Positions 41,936 through 50,339 of a DNA stretch of 64,000 nucleotides are shown here, one piece after another (within the stretch, counting starts at the first letter, position 1; each line of letters begins with the position of its first letter). The notes below the pieces were generated by a model. The model saw nothing but the letters and a program-made list of their open reading frames with translations, was not told the DNA's origin and did not search any database. The translations under genes were made by a program, and so were the position numbers. Source of the DNA: Amycolatopsis sp. CA-128772 (lineage in GTDB: Bacteria > Actinomycetota > Actinomycetes > Mycobacteriales > Pseudonocardiaceae); contig NZ_PPHG01000089.1 of the NCBI RefSeq assembly GCF_002904295.1, positions 124,001-188,000 on the forward strand, written 5' to 3'.

Positions 41936-44500
41936 GTGGCACCCCGTCCACCGTGGCGCGCGGTACTGGCCGGTACCGCCGTCGCGGCGCTCGGCCTCAC
42001 CGTCGTCAGCCCGGTAAGCGCTTTCGCCGCCGACACCGACTACGAGTCCGAAAACGCCACGATCGTCCAGGGCGCGGTCGAGTCGAACCACGCCGGCTAC
42101 AGCGGCAGCGGCTTCGTCAACTTCGACAACGTCGCCGGCAGCTACGTCGAATACTCCGTGAACGCGGCCCAGGCGGGCACGCACACCCTGACCTTTCGCT
42201 ACGCCAACGGAACCACCGACAACCGGCCGGTGAAGCTGACCGTCGACGGCGGTGACAAGGGCACCGTCGACTTCCCCGGCACCGGCGCGTGGACCACCTG
42301 GAAGACCGTCACCGCGACCGTCCAGCTCACCGCCGGCGTCAACAAGGTCCGCACCACCGCGACCACCGCCAACGGCGGCCCGAACGCCGACAAGCTCACC
42401 GACACCTTCACCGCGCCCACCGACGGCGAGCCGCCGTCGCCGCCGTCGAACCTCAAGGCGAGCGACATCCTCCCCACCGCGGCCACCTTCTCCTGGACCG
42501 CCGCGACGGACAACGTTGGCGTCGTGCGCTACGAGATCAACCGCGGCGGCAACATCCTCAAGACCGTCGACGGGAACACCACGAGCGCGACCGTCGACAA
42601 CCTGACCCCGAACACGGCCTACGACATCTCCGTCGGCGCGTACGACGCCGCCGGCAACCCGTCGCAGCAGAGCAACGTGGTCACCTTCACCACGCCGCCG
42701 AGCAACGACACGACCCCGCCCACCGTGCCCGGCAACCTGCGCACCACCGGCGTCACCGCGAACAGCGTGTCCCTGGCCTGGAACGCCGCCACGGACAACA
42801 GCGGCACGATCGCGGGCTACGACGTCTTCCAGGGCACCGCGAAGGTGGCCACCACGACGTCGCTCGGCACCACGGTCACCGGCCTGAGCGCGAACACCTC
42901 CTACACCTTCACCGTCAAGGCCCGCGACCCCGACGGCAACAGCTCGGCGGCGAGCACCGCGGTCACCGCGAAAACCAGCGCCCCGGGCGGCGCCGGCGGC
43001 ATCCCGGAGTACGACAAGGACATCGCGAAGGTCGACCTCGGCTGGTCGGTGGACTTCCTCCCCGGAGGCAACGCGCTGGTGACCGAGCGGGACCGGTTCG
43101 AGGTCCTGCTGGTGACGCCGTCCGGGCAGAAGACGACCCTGGGCAAGGTGCCGGGCGTGGTCACGACCAGCGGCGAAGGCGGCCTCCTCGGCCTGGCGAT
43201 CTCGCCGAACTGGGCGGCCGACCACGCGATCTACCTCTACCACACGGCCTCCGGCGACAACCGGATCGTGAAGATGACCTACGACGGCACCACGCTGTCC
43301 TCGACGTCGACCCCGGTGCTGACCGGGATCGCGAAGAACCGCTACCACAACGGCGGCCGGATCAAGTTCGGCCCGGACGGCAAGCTGTACGCCACCGTCG
43401 GCGACGCCAAGAACAGCGACAACGCGCAGAACAAGAGCTCGCTCAACGGCAAGATCCTGCGGCTCAACCCCGACGGCTCGGCGCCGTCCGACAACCCGTT
43501 CCACGCCACCGGCGGCAACGCCCGGTACGTCTGGAGCTACGGCCACCGCAACCCGCAGGGCCTGGCCTGGGACTCGCGCGGCCAGCTGTGGGCGGCGGAG
43601 TTCGGCGAGAGCAGCCAGGACGAGCTCAACCTGATCCAGAAGGGCGGCAACTTCGGCTGGCCGAGCTGCGAAGGCACGCAGGGCAGCTGCAGCGGCTTCA
43701 TCGCCCCGAAGAAGACCTGGCCCACGTCCCAGGCCGGGCCGAGCGGGCTGGAGATCGTCAACGACTGGATCTACATCGCCGGCGTGACCGGTCAGCAGAT
43801 GTTCGCCACCCGGATCAACGCGGCGGGCACCGGCATCGGCACGGTGTCGACCCTGTTCTCCGGCCGCTGGGGCCGGCTGCGCTCGGTCACGAAGACCCCC
43901 GACGGCGGGCTCTGGCTGACCTCGACGAACAACGACAAGAACGGCGGCACGCCCTCGGTGCTGGACAACGTGATCGTCCGGCTGAAGTTCCCCGGCGGCA
44001 GCACGCCGGGCGGCTTCAAGCTGGCCAGCTCCGCCTTCGCCGACAACGCGACCATCCCGGACAAGTACACCTGCGCCGGGGACGGCACGGCGGGCCAGGA
44101 CCCGTCGCCGCCGCTGGCGTGGGGCGCCGCCGACGGTGCGAAGGGCTACGCCGTCGTGTTCGCCGACGTCGCCAACAGCGGGAACAAGCTGCACTGGGCG
44201 ATCTGGGACGTCCCGGCGTCGGCCCGCTCCCTGCCGGAGGGCCTCGGCGCCGGGTACACCGTCCCGGACCAGGGCGGCGCGAAGCAGAAGGCGATGGGCA
44301 GCGGGGCGAACGCGCAGAAGTTCTTCGGTCCCTGCCCGGGCGGCTCGAGCCATCCGTACACGTTCACGCTCTATGCCCTGAACACCGCGACCGTCCCCGG
44401 CCTGACGTCGTCCTCGACGATGGCCCAGGTCGAAACGGCGATCAAGGGCGCGGCGACGGCGAGCGTGGTGCTGCGCGGCAAGTCCAGCGCGGCCGCCTGA
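41936..44500 (+). CDS. Secreted CBM-FN3-FN3-glucose/sorbosone dehydrogenase with C-terminal YbhB domain
   Basis: 854 residues. Signal peptide with cleavage after VSPVSAFA (residue ~31). Then: CBM6/35-like beta-sandwich (YESENATIVQGAV to about 155), two fibronectin III repeats (about 160-345, both with an AATDN-type strand), and a PQQ-dependent sugar dehydrogenase beta-propeller (about 350-700; RYHNGGRIKFGPDGKLYATVGD, YGHRNPQGLAWD, GEGGLLGLAISPNW). The C-terminus (about 705-850) is YbhB/YbcL-like (CAGDGTAGQDPSPPLAWG, LHWAIWDVPASARSLPEGL, GPCPGGSSHPYTFTLYAL). GTG at 41936 has AGGAGG seven bases ahead. It probably oxidises sugars on a polysaccharide surface outside the cell. Confidence 0.88.
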   Translation: MAPRPPWRAVLAGTAVAALGLTVVSPVSAFAADTDYESENATIVQGAVESNHAGYSGSGFVNFDNVAGSYVEYSVNAAQAGTHTLTFRYANGTTDNRPVKLTVDGGDKGTVDFPGTGAWTTWKTVTATVQLTAGVNKVRTTATTANGGPNADKLTDTFTAPTDGEPPSPPSNLKASDILPTAATFSWTAATDNVGVVRYEINRGGNILKTVDGNTTSATVDNLTPNTAYDISVGAYDAAGNPSQQSNVVTFTTPPSNDTTPPTVPGNLRTTGVTANSVSLAWNAATDNSGTIAGYDVFQGTAKVATTTSLGTTVTGLSANTSYTFTVKARDPDGNSSAASTAVTAKTSAPGGAGGIPEYDKDIAKVDLGWSVDFLPGGNALVTERDRFEVLLVTPSGQKTTLGKVPGVVTTSGEGGLLGLAISPNWAADHAIYLYHTASGDNRIVKMTYDGTTLSSTSTPVLTGIAKNRYHNGGRIKFGPDGKLYATVGDAKNSDNAQNKSSLNGKILRLNPDGSAPSDNPFHATGGNARYVWSYGHRNPQGLAWDSRGQLWAAEFGESSQDELNLIQKGGNFGWPSCEGTQGSCSGFIAPKKTWPTSQAGPSGLEIVNDWIYIAGVTGQQMFATRINAAGTGIGTVSTLFSGRWGRLRSVTKTPDGGLWLTSTNNDKNGGTPSVLDNVIVRLKFPGGSTPGGFKLASSAFADNATIPDKYTCAGDGTAGQDPSPPLAWGAADGAKGYAVVFADVANSGNKLHWAIWDVPASARSLPEGLGAGYTVPDQGGAKQKAMGSGANAQKFFGPCPGGSSHPYTFTLYALNTATVPGLTSSSTMAQVETAIKGAATASVVLRGKSSAAA

Positions 44501-44505
44501 AAGCC

Positions 44506-44546
44506 GCGGCAGGGGTGACCGGAGCGGCGCCGGTCACCCCTGCCGC
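44506..44546. terminator. 17-bp hairpin terminator
   Basis: Perfect 17-bp arms (GCGGCAGGGGTGACCGG / CCGGTCACCCCTGCCGC) around a 7-base loop. It separates the convergent sugar dehydrogenase and the 122-residue gene, within 5 bases of both stops. Confidence 0.88.
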
Positions 44547-44549
44547 ACC

Positions 44550-44918
44550 TCACCCGGGTTCGGCGATCCGCCGCAGGTGGGCGTCGACGTCGAAGCCGTG
44601 TTCCTCCAGCCGGCGGCGGGCCAGCAGGAGCTCGTCGGGGGTGAACAGCTCGGCGTACTCCTCGCGGAGCATGACCGCCTCGGAGCTGCGGCCGAGCTGG
44701 TTCTTCTCCCAGAGCACGGTGAACCCGCCCGCGGTGCCCGCCCCGCGCAGGAGCAGGCGGGCCGCCTCGACACCGCCGTGTTCGCGCACCATGCGTTCGA
44801 ACTGCGCGGGCCGGTACCCGTAATCCTTCGCCAACACCCGGCATCCGTCGAGCAAATCCTCGGTAAACCGCGCGGCGAGCCGGGGATCGGCCGGGATGGA
44901 TGCGGCTGGTTCGGGCAT
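44550..44918 (-). CDS. Small conserved soluble protein, function unknown
   Basis: 122 residues, predicted all helical: DLLDGCRVLAKDYGYRPAQFERMVREHGGVEAARLLL, then EKNQLGRSSEAVMLREEYAELFTPDELLLARRRLEEHGFD. It resembles small accessory proteins seen beside restriction or nucleotide-handling genes in actinomycetes, but I cannot name the family. ATG at 44918 has a GAGAGG-like sequence ahead. It is divergent from the next gene across about 160 bp. Confidence 0.65.
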   Translation of the reverse strand: MPEPAASIPADPRLAARFTEDLLDGCRVLAKDYGYRPAQFERMVREHGGVEAARLLLRGAGTAGGFTVLWEKNQLGRSSEAVMLREEYAELFTPDELLLARRRLEEHGFDVDAHLRRIAEPG

Positions 44919-45078
44919 GGGACACCTCTCGACGAACGGCTTCCCTGATTAATCGCGAACGGGGCCGATTTCGCTACGCCGTTCGAGGATCCCATCGCCG
45001 GGACGCACTCTCCGTCGCCCTGAAGCGGACAAAAAGGGCGAACCGAAACTGTCGGTGGGCTCTGCCATGCTGGCCGGC

Positions 45079-46206
45079 ATGCGCACCGTGCTCGCCGGCG
45101 ACGTCCACGTCCACTATGGACAGATCTACGTCCACGACGAGCGCGGCGCGCCGTTCGAGGGCGACCTGGCCGCGTGCTTCACCGGGCAGCGCAACGGGCT
45201 GTGCGGCGCCGCCGTGCCCGGGCACCTGTTCCTCATCACCGGGTTGCACACCGGCGATGTCGGCTTCACCGTCGAGGTGCACGAAGCCGGGCCGCCGGAC
45301 GCCGGCGGGGAGGACGTCGTCGAGGTCTCGTTCCACGCCGAAGGCCGCACGGTGCTGGTCACCTGGGGCGGCGAGGACTGGTGGGACCTCGAGCTGCCCC
45401 CGGGCGGCTACCGCGTCCGCTACAGCGGAACGGCGATGGACGCGGGCCGCGCGCGCGACACCCGGCTCGGCGGCGAGCCCCGCCAGGACAGCTACCTGCT
45501 GCAGTTCTGGCCCGGGCCGCCGTCCGCCGACGTCGTCGTGCGCGAAACGAGCGCGATCGCGGCGTACTGGCACGGGTTCGCGCGGGACCTGCCGCCACCG
45601 CCGACCGAGGCCGAACTCGCCGCCCGGCGAGAGGCGCGGCAGCGAGCCGAGGAGGAGGCCCGGGCGAAGGCGCGGCACGAGCAGCTGCTTCGGGAATGGG
45701 GTGGCGTGCTGCCGGACGCGGCGATCCTGGACCTGCCGCGGGGTTCCCTGCGGGAGTTCGCGAAGGCCGACCGGGAGCTGGTGGCCGCCGCGATCGCCGC
45801 CGGACCGGATGTCCGGCGCGCGCTCGCCCGGCGGGTGGCCCACCTCGCGTTCGAACGGGCGCAGCTCGACGGTGTCGGCTGGATCGCGGACGGCTTGCGC
45901 GCGCTGGACCGGGGACTTCCGCTCCCGCCGCCGTTCGACGACTGGACCGCGGCGTGGAACCGGCTCCTGTCGGACCCGGCGGTGCCGCACACGCTCGTGC
46001 GCACCCCGGACGGCCGGCACGACAACGCGTTGCAGCAGGCCATGGCGTTCCCGGCGCTTTTCGCCGCGGCGCACGAAGACGAGTCGGAGGCGCTGGGCCA
46101 GGCGTTGTCGGCGGCGGGACACACCTACGCCGGCGACCGGCCGGAGCTCCTGGCGCAGGTGCGCGCGGCGCTGGCGGAGCTCACCAGCCGAACAGGCCGC
46201 CCATGA
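45079..46206 (+). CDS. Hypothetical protein with N-terminal beta domain and central coiled coil
   Basis: 375 residues from ATG 45079; in-frame starts at 45055 and 45067 are possible. Residues 1-150 look beta-rich (TVLAGDVHVHYGQIYVHD, VSFHAEGRTVLVTWGGEDWWDLELPPGGYRVRYSG). A Glu/Arg/Ala coiled coil follows (about 178-210), then a helical C-terminal part with LARRVAHLAFERAQL. No signal peptide and no known family. The 3' end overlaps the convergent TetR gene by 26 bases. Confidence 0.65.
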   Translation: MRTVLAGDVHVHYGQIYVHDERGAPFEGDLAACFTGQRNGLCGAAVPGHLFLITGLHTGDVGFTVEVHEAGPPDAGGEDVVEVSFHAEGRTVLVTWGGEDWWDLELPPGGYRVRYSGTAMDAGRARDTRLGGEPRQDSYLLQFWPGPPSADVVVRETSAIAAYWHGFARDLPPPPTEAELAARREARQRAEEEARAKARHEQLLREWGGVLPDAAILDLPRGSLREFAKADRELVAAAIAAGPDVRRALARRVAHLAFERAQLDGVGWIADGLRALDRGLPLPPPFDDWTAAWNRLLSDPAVPHTLVRTPDGRHDNALQQAMAFPALFAAAHEDESEALGQALSAAGHTYAGDRPELLAQVRAALAELTSRTGRP

Positions 46207-46789
46207 TCCGGGCGCAACGGGCCGTCATGGCTCCGGCGTCCTCGTCCGGGCGGTCGATCCACCAGCTGATCAACGAGTCGACGACGCCCGTCCAGACCTG
46301 CGCGACGGCCTCGATGTCGACCGGGTCGGCCAGGCCGCGGGACGTCAGCAGCTGCGTGGCCCCGAGCACCGCGAAGGCGTCGAGGCGACGGCGGTAGTCC
46401 GCGGCCGCGGCGGCGATGTCGCCGGTGGCCGGCACCGTCGGGTCGCGCAGGAGGCGCCACGCGTAGCGGTCGTGGTCGAACGTCGTGAAGATCGCGGCCA
46501 GGACCTTCAGCGGCATCTGCTCGGGCTCGCCCCCGGTGGCCATGGTCGTCGCGACCCCCTCGGTGAGCCGGTCGCCCGCGCGGTGCAGGCAGGCCAGGTA
46601 GAGCCCGTCCTTCGAGCCGAAGTACTGGTACAGCAGCGGCTTGGTGACCCCGACCCGGCGCGCGATCTCGACCATCGACGCACCCGTGTAGCCGGCCCGG
46701 CCGAACTCCTCGGTACCGGCCACGACGAGCTGCGCCTCGCGCTCTTCCCGGGGCATCCCCTTGGTCCCGACCGGCCTTGACTCCGTCAC
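46181..46789 (-). CDS. TetR-family regulator of sterol desaturase-like gene
   Basis: 202 residues. HTH in residues about 15-60: VAGTEEFGRAGYTGASMVEIARRVGVTKPLLYQYFGSKDGL. The helical ligand domain includes a Trp-rich segment near the end (ISWWIDRPDED). It is divergent from a fatty acid hydroxylase gene with 69 bp between starts, so it probably represses that gene and itself in response to a lipid-like ligand. Confidence 0.87.
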   Translation of the reverse strand: MTESRPVGTKGMPREEREAQLVVAGTEEFGRAGYTGASMVEIARRVGVTKPLLYQYFGSKDGLYLACLHRAGDRLTEGVATTMATGGEPEQMPLKVLAAIFTTFDHDRYAWRLLRDPTVPATGDIAAAAADYRRRLDAFAVLGATQLLTSRGLADPVDIEAVAQVWTGVVDSLISWWIDRPDEDAGAMTARCARIMGGLFGW

Positions 46790-46810
46790 GGGCGAGAGCC
46801 TACCGTGCGT

Positions 46811-46832
46811 AAAGTGACCCTTGGGTAAGTTA
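46811..46832. promoter_or_regulatory. Candidate TetR operator
   Basis: An imperfect inverted repeat centred on ACCC-TT-GGGT, with outer partial matches, within the TetR-hydroxylase divergent gap. Its spacing and AT content fit a TetR site; there is no direct evidence. Confidence 0.35.
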
Positions 46833-46858
46833 CTGCCCGGTCAGATGGAGGAGGCAAC

Positions 46859-47761
46859 GTGGCCGAGTTTCTGGCGCACCTGCGCGACCCGGTGCTGTTC
46901 GCGGTGCCGGTGTTCCTGCTGTTCGTGACGATCGAGATCATCGCCGTGCACGTGCTCGGCCACGACGACAACGTGGTCGGCTACCGCGTCGCGGACACCC
47001 GCACGAGCATGCTGATGGGCACGGTCGCGGTCGGGATCAACGCGCTGTTCCGGCTGGTGATGCTGGTGATCTTCGCGGCGCTGTTCGAGCTGGCCCCGGT
47101 CCGCTTCGACCCGCGCGACTGGTGGACGTGGGTGCTGATGCTGCTCGGCCAGGAGCTGGTGTTCTACGCCTACCACCGCGCCAGCCACCGCGTGCGCCTG
47201 CTGTGGGCCGGCCACCAGGTGCACCACTCGAGCGAGCACTACAACTTTTCGACGGCCCTGCGCCAGAAGTGGACGCCGTACTTCCAGCTGCCGTTCTGGT
47301 CGGTGCTGGCCCTGTGCGGCATCCCGCCGTGGATGATCCTGACGGGCCTGTCGATCGACCTGGTGTACCAGTTCTTCGTGCACACGGAGAAGGTCGGCAA
47401 GCTCCCGCGCTGGTTCGAGTACGTCTTCAACACTCCCTCCCACCACCGCGTCCACCACGGCAGTGATGCGGAGTACCTCGACGCGAACTACGGCGGCATC
47501 CTGATCGTCTGGGACCGGATGTTCGGCAGTTTCGTCCCCGAAGGCCGCCGTCCGACGTACGGGCTGACGAAGAACATCGGCACGTACAACCTGCTGAAGG
47601 TGGGCTTCCACGAGTACGGCTCGATCCTGCGCGACCTGCGCGGGGCGCGGACCTGGCGGGAGCGCGCCGGGTACGTGGTCGGGCCGCCCGGGTGGCAGCC
47701 CCGCCGCGAGCTACGCGATGTCCCGCAGGGCGAGGCTGTCCAGGGGCGGGCGCTGCGGTGA
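46859..47761 (+). CDS. Sterol desaturase / fatty acid hydroxylase superfamily protein
   Basis: 300 residues, four or so membrane segments. Di-iron histidine motifs: YHRASHRVRLLWAGHQVHHSSEHYN (HxxxH and HxxHH) in the middle, then HTEKVGKLPRWFEYVFNTPSHHRVHHG. The family oxidises C-H bonds of lipids with O2. GTG at 46859 has GGAGGAGG six bases ahead. The final 51 bases overlap the 3' end of gpgS on the other strand. Confidence 0.9.
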   Translation: MAEFLAHLRDPVLFAVPVFLLFVTIEIIAVHVLGHDDNVVGYRVADTRTSMLMGTVAVGINALFRLVMLVIFAALFELAPVRFDPRDWWTWVLMLLGQELVFYAYHRASHRVRLLWAGHQVHHSSEHYNFSTALRQKWTPYFQLPFWSVLALCGIPPWMILTGLSIDLVYQFFVHTEKVGKLPRWFEYVFNTPSHHRVHHGSDAEYLDANYGGILIVWDRMFGSFVPEGRRPTYGLTKNIGTYNLLKVGFHEYGSILRDLRGARTWRERAGYVVGPPGWQPRRELRDVPQGEAVQGRALR

Positions 47762-48670
47762 GGTCAGGTCCGTCAGCACGATCTCCCGCTCGACACCCGG
47801 TGACGTGCCGCGGCGGAACTGCGCCAGCAGCGTGGCCGGTGGGGCCGCGGTCACCAGGCGGCCGTGGCGTTCCAGCCGGTCGAAGAGCGTCTGCATGATC
47901 TGGCCGGACATGCGGCCCAGCGCCTGGGTGCTCTGGTGGCGGTGCGCGCGGTGGCCCAGGTCGACCTGGGCGAGGGCGTCGAGGCCGCGCAGCTCCAGCA
48001 GGTCGATGAGGTGCCCGACCTCGACGCCGTAGTTCGCGACGAACGGGATGCTTTCCAGCACTTCGCGGCGGCCCGCGTACTCCCCGGCCAGTGGCTGGAC
48101 GAACCCGGCCAGCTCCGGCCAGAACATGTTGAGCAGCGGGCGGGCGACGAGTTCGGTGACGCGGCCGCCGCCGTCCGCCTCGGTGCCGAGCGGGCGGTGG
48201 TAGAACCCCTTGACGTAGGCGACCGACGGATCGGTGAGCAGCGGCCCGAGCAGCCCGGTGACGTAGTCCGTGGTGAAGTCGTACAGGTCGCCGTCGACGA
48301 AGACGACGAGGTCGCCGCTCGTCGCCGCGACGCCCTTCCACAGCGCTTCGCCCTTGCCGGCCAGCCCGCCGAGTTCGGGGAAGACGGCGTCCTGCGCCAC
48401 GACGGCCGCCCCCGCGGCGGCGGCCACTTCGGCGGTGGCGTCGGTGGACCGGCTGTCGACGACGAGGATCTCGTCGACGAGCACGCCCTGCAGCTCGTCG
48501 CGGATCGCCTTGACGATCGCGCCGACGGTGGCTTCCTCGTTGCGGGCCGGGATGACCACGGACACCGTGGTCCCGCGTTTGGCCGCGACGAGCTCCGCGG
48601 TGGTCCAGTCCCCGGCCTTGCTGCTGCGCCGGGTGAGCCAGGTGCCGATTTCCGGCGAAACCTGCAGCAT
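47711..48670 (-). CDS. gpgS: Glucosyl-3-phosphoglycerate synthase
   Basis: 319 residues, GT81 family. It transfers glucose from a nucleotide sugar to 3-phosphoglycerate, the first step towards methylglucose lipopolysaccharides in mycobacteria and relatives. Landmarks: VSVVIPARNEEATVGAIV, DEILVVDSRSTDATAEVA, AGKGEALWKGV, VFVDGDLYDF (the Asp-X-Asp metal site) and FVANYGVEVGHLIDLLE. Length matches mycobacterial GpgS. The partner phosphatase gene gpgP is not adjacent. The 156 bp upstream is divergent with a hypothetical gene. Confidence 0.93.
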   Translation of the reverse strand: MLQVSPEIGTWLTRRSSKAGDWTTAELVAAKRGTTVSVVIPARNEEATVGAIVKAIRDELQGVLVDEILVVDSRSTDATAEVAAAAGAAVVAQDAVFPELGGLAGKGEALWKGVAATSGDLVVFVDGDLYDFTTDYVTGLLGPLLTDPSVAYVKGFYHRPLGTEADGGGRVTELVARPLLNMFWPELAGFVQPLAGEYAGRREVLESIPFVANYGVEVGHLIDLLELRGLDALAQVDLGHRAHRHQSTQALGRMSGQIMQTLFDRLERHGRLVTAAPPATLLAQFRRGTSPGVEREIVLTDLTSPQRPPLDSLALRDIA

Positions 48671-48826
48671 GCGTTTCCCCTTCCCTCGTTCGCTTCCGAG
48701 GTTCGCGGTCCCGCGTTTCGGCGCCCGGTCCGCGGTGCTACCGGGGTGTTACGAGATGACGGTCCGCGTTAACGCGGCGAACGGAAACCGGCGCAGCGCT
48801 ACGCTTCGGGCACCGAAGGGGGACAT

Positions 48827-49342
48827 ATGACGACTGCGGACGACGACAAGGACCGGCGGTTCCGCCTGGACGTTCTCGCCACCACCGTCCAGGCGGAGCT
48901 GATGGCGGCCGGACTGCCGGTCCTGTCCGGCAACGATCCGATCGGCTCGGTCGGGGCCGTCGTGCACGCCGACGTGCCGGAGCTTCGCGGCGTGACGGTC
49001 GACTGGCAGGAGCACGCCGTCTTCTGGGACGCCAGCCAAGAGGCGTGGGCCGAAGACCCGCTCCAGGAAGGCGCCGAATGCGCCGCGTTCGGCGCGCTGG
49101 CGGTCGCGATCGGCGAGGCGATGGCCGAGGCGATGCGCAAGATCCTCACCGCCGCCGGGCTCGAGGTCGCCGACAGCGGCGACGACTACGCGCCCCATCA
49201 GCTGCTGGTCACCCGGCGCCTGGCCCGCTCGCCGTGGCAAGCGCGCCGCGACGCCAAGTTCGAACGGCAGCAGGAGTCGATGCACGCGGCTTGGAAGGCG
49301 AAGCACGAGGCCGAATGCCCGAACCACGGCCCCGACCGCTGA
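48827..49342 (+). CDS. Hypothetical soluble protein
   Basis: 171 residues. Acidic N-terminal half with VTVDWQEHAVFWDASQEAWAEDP and a helix ECAAFGALAVAIGEAMAEAMRKILTAAGLEV; a basic C-terminal tail (LARSPWQARRDAKFERQQESMHAAWKAKHEAECPNH). No signal or membrane segment and no family recognised. GGGGG precedes the ATG. It is convergent with whiA, with only 4 bp between stops. Confidence 0.65.
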   Translation: MTTADDDKDRRFRLDVLATTVQAELMAAGLPVLSGNDPIGSVGAVVHADVPELRGVTVDWQEHAVFWDASQEAWAEDPLQEGAECAAFGALAVAIGEAMAEAMRKILTAAGLEVADSGDDYAPHQLLVTRRLARSPWQARRDAKFERQQESMHAAWKAKHEAECPNHGPDR

Positions 49343-49346
49343 GCCG

Positions 49347-50339
49347 TCAGGCGTCTTCCTCTTCCAGCATCTCCGGGGTGACCGCGGACTCGGTGTCCGG
49401 GATGTTCAGGTCCTTGGCCCGCTTGTCCGCCATCGCCAGCAGACGCCGGATGCGGCCGGCCACCGCGTCCTTCGTCATCTGGGGGTCCGACAGCTGGCCC
49501 AGCTCCTCCAGGGACGCCTGCCGGTTCGACAGCCGCAGCCGGCCCGCCGCCAGGAGGTGGTCCGGGGCCGTTTCGCCGAGGATCTCCAGCGCGCGCTCCA
49601 CGCGGGCCGCCGCGGCCACCGCCGCGCGGGCCGAGCGGCGCAGGTTCGCGTCGTCGAAGTTGGCCAGGCGGTTCGCCGTCGCGCGGACCTCGCGGCGCAT
49701 CCGGCGCTCTTCCCACTGCAGGACGCTCGCGTGCGCGCCCAGGCGGGTCAGCAGCGCGCCGATCGCGTCGCCGTCGCGGACCACCACCCGGTCCGCCCCG
49801 CGGACCTCGCGGGACTTCGCCTGGATGCCCATCCGGCGCGCCGCACCCACCAGCGCCAAGGCCGCTTCCGGGCCCGGGCACGTCACCTCGAGCGACGACG
49901 AGCGGCCCGGTTCCGTCAGCGAGCCGTGCGCGAGGAACGCGCCCCGCCACGCCGCTTCCGCGTCGGCCACTCCCCCGCTCACCACGGCCGCGGGCAGCCC
50001 GCGCACCGGGCGGCCGCGCTGGTCGATCAGCCCGGTCTGGCGGGCCAGGCCCTCACCGTCCTTCACCACGCGCACGACGTACCGGGTGCCCTTGCGCAGC
50101 CCGCCGCTGGCGGTGATCACGTGGACGTCCGAATGGTGGCCGTACAGCTCGTGGATCTCCTTGCGCAGCCGTCGCGCGACCGAGCCCGTGTCGAGCTCCG
50201 CCTCCACGACCACCCGGCCGGCCACGATGTGCAGCCCGCCGGCGAAGCGAAGCAGCGACGCGACCTCCGCCCGGCGCGGCCCGATCTTCGTGATCTCCAG
50301 CCGGCTCAGCTCGTCCTTCACCGCGGCGGTCATCGCCAT
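49347..50339 (-). CDS. whiA: WhiA sporulation/cell division regulator
   Basis: 330 residues, normal length. The N-terminal LAGLIDADG-like domain includes MTAAVKDELSRLEI and RRAEVASLLRFAGGLHI. The C-terminal HTH is SLEELGQLSDPQMTKDAVAGRIRRLLAMADK. In streptomycetes WhiA with WhiB switches on septation genes. ATG at 50339 overlaps the yvcK stop; the upstream in-frame start at 50408 lies inside yvcK and is rejected. Last gene of the conserved uvrC-rapZ-yvcK-whiA operon. Confidence 0.96.
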   Translation of the reverse strand: MAMTAAVKDELSRLEITKIGPRRAEVASLLRFAGGLHIVAGRVVVEAELDTGSVARRLRKEIHELYGHHSDVHVITASGGLRKGTRYVVRVVKDGEGLARQTGLIDQRGRPVRGLPAAVVSGGVADAEAAWRGAFLAHGSLTEPGRSSSLEVTCPGPEAALALVGAARRMGIQAKSREVRGADRVVVRDGDAIGALLTRLGAHASVLQWEERRMRREVRATANRLANFDDANLRRSARAAVAAAARVERALEILGETAPDHLLAAGRLRLSNRQASLEELGQLSDPQMTKDAVAGRIRRLLAMADKRAKDLNIPDTESAVTPEMLEEEDA

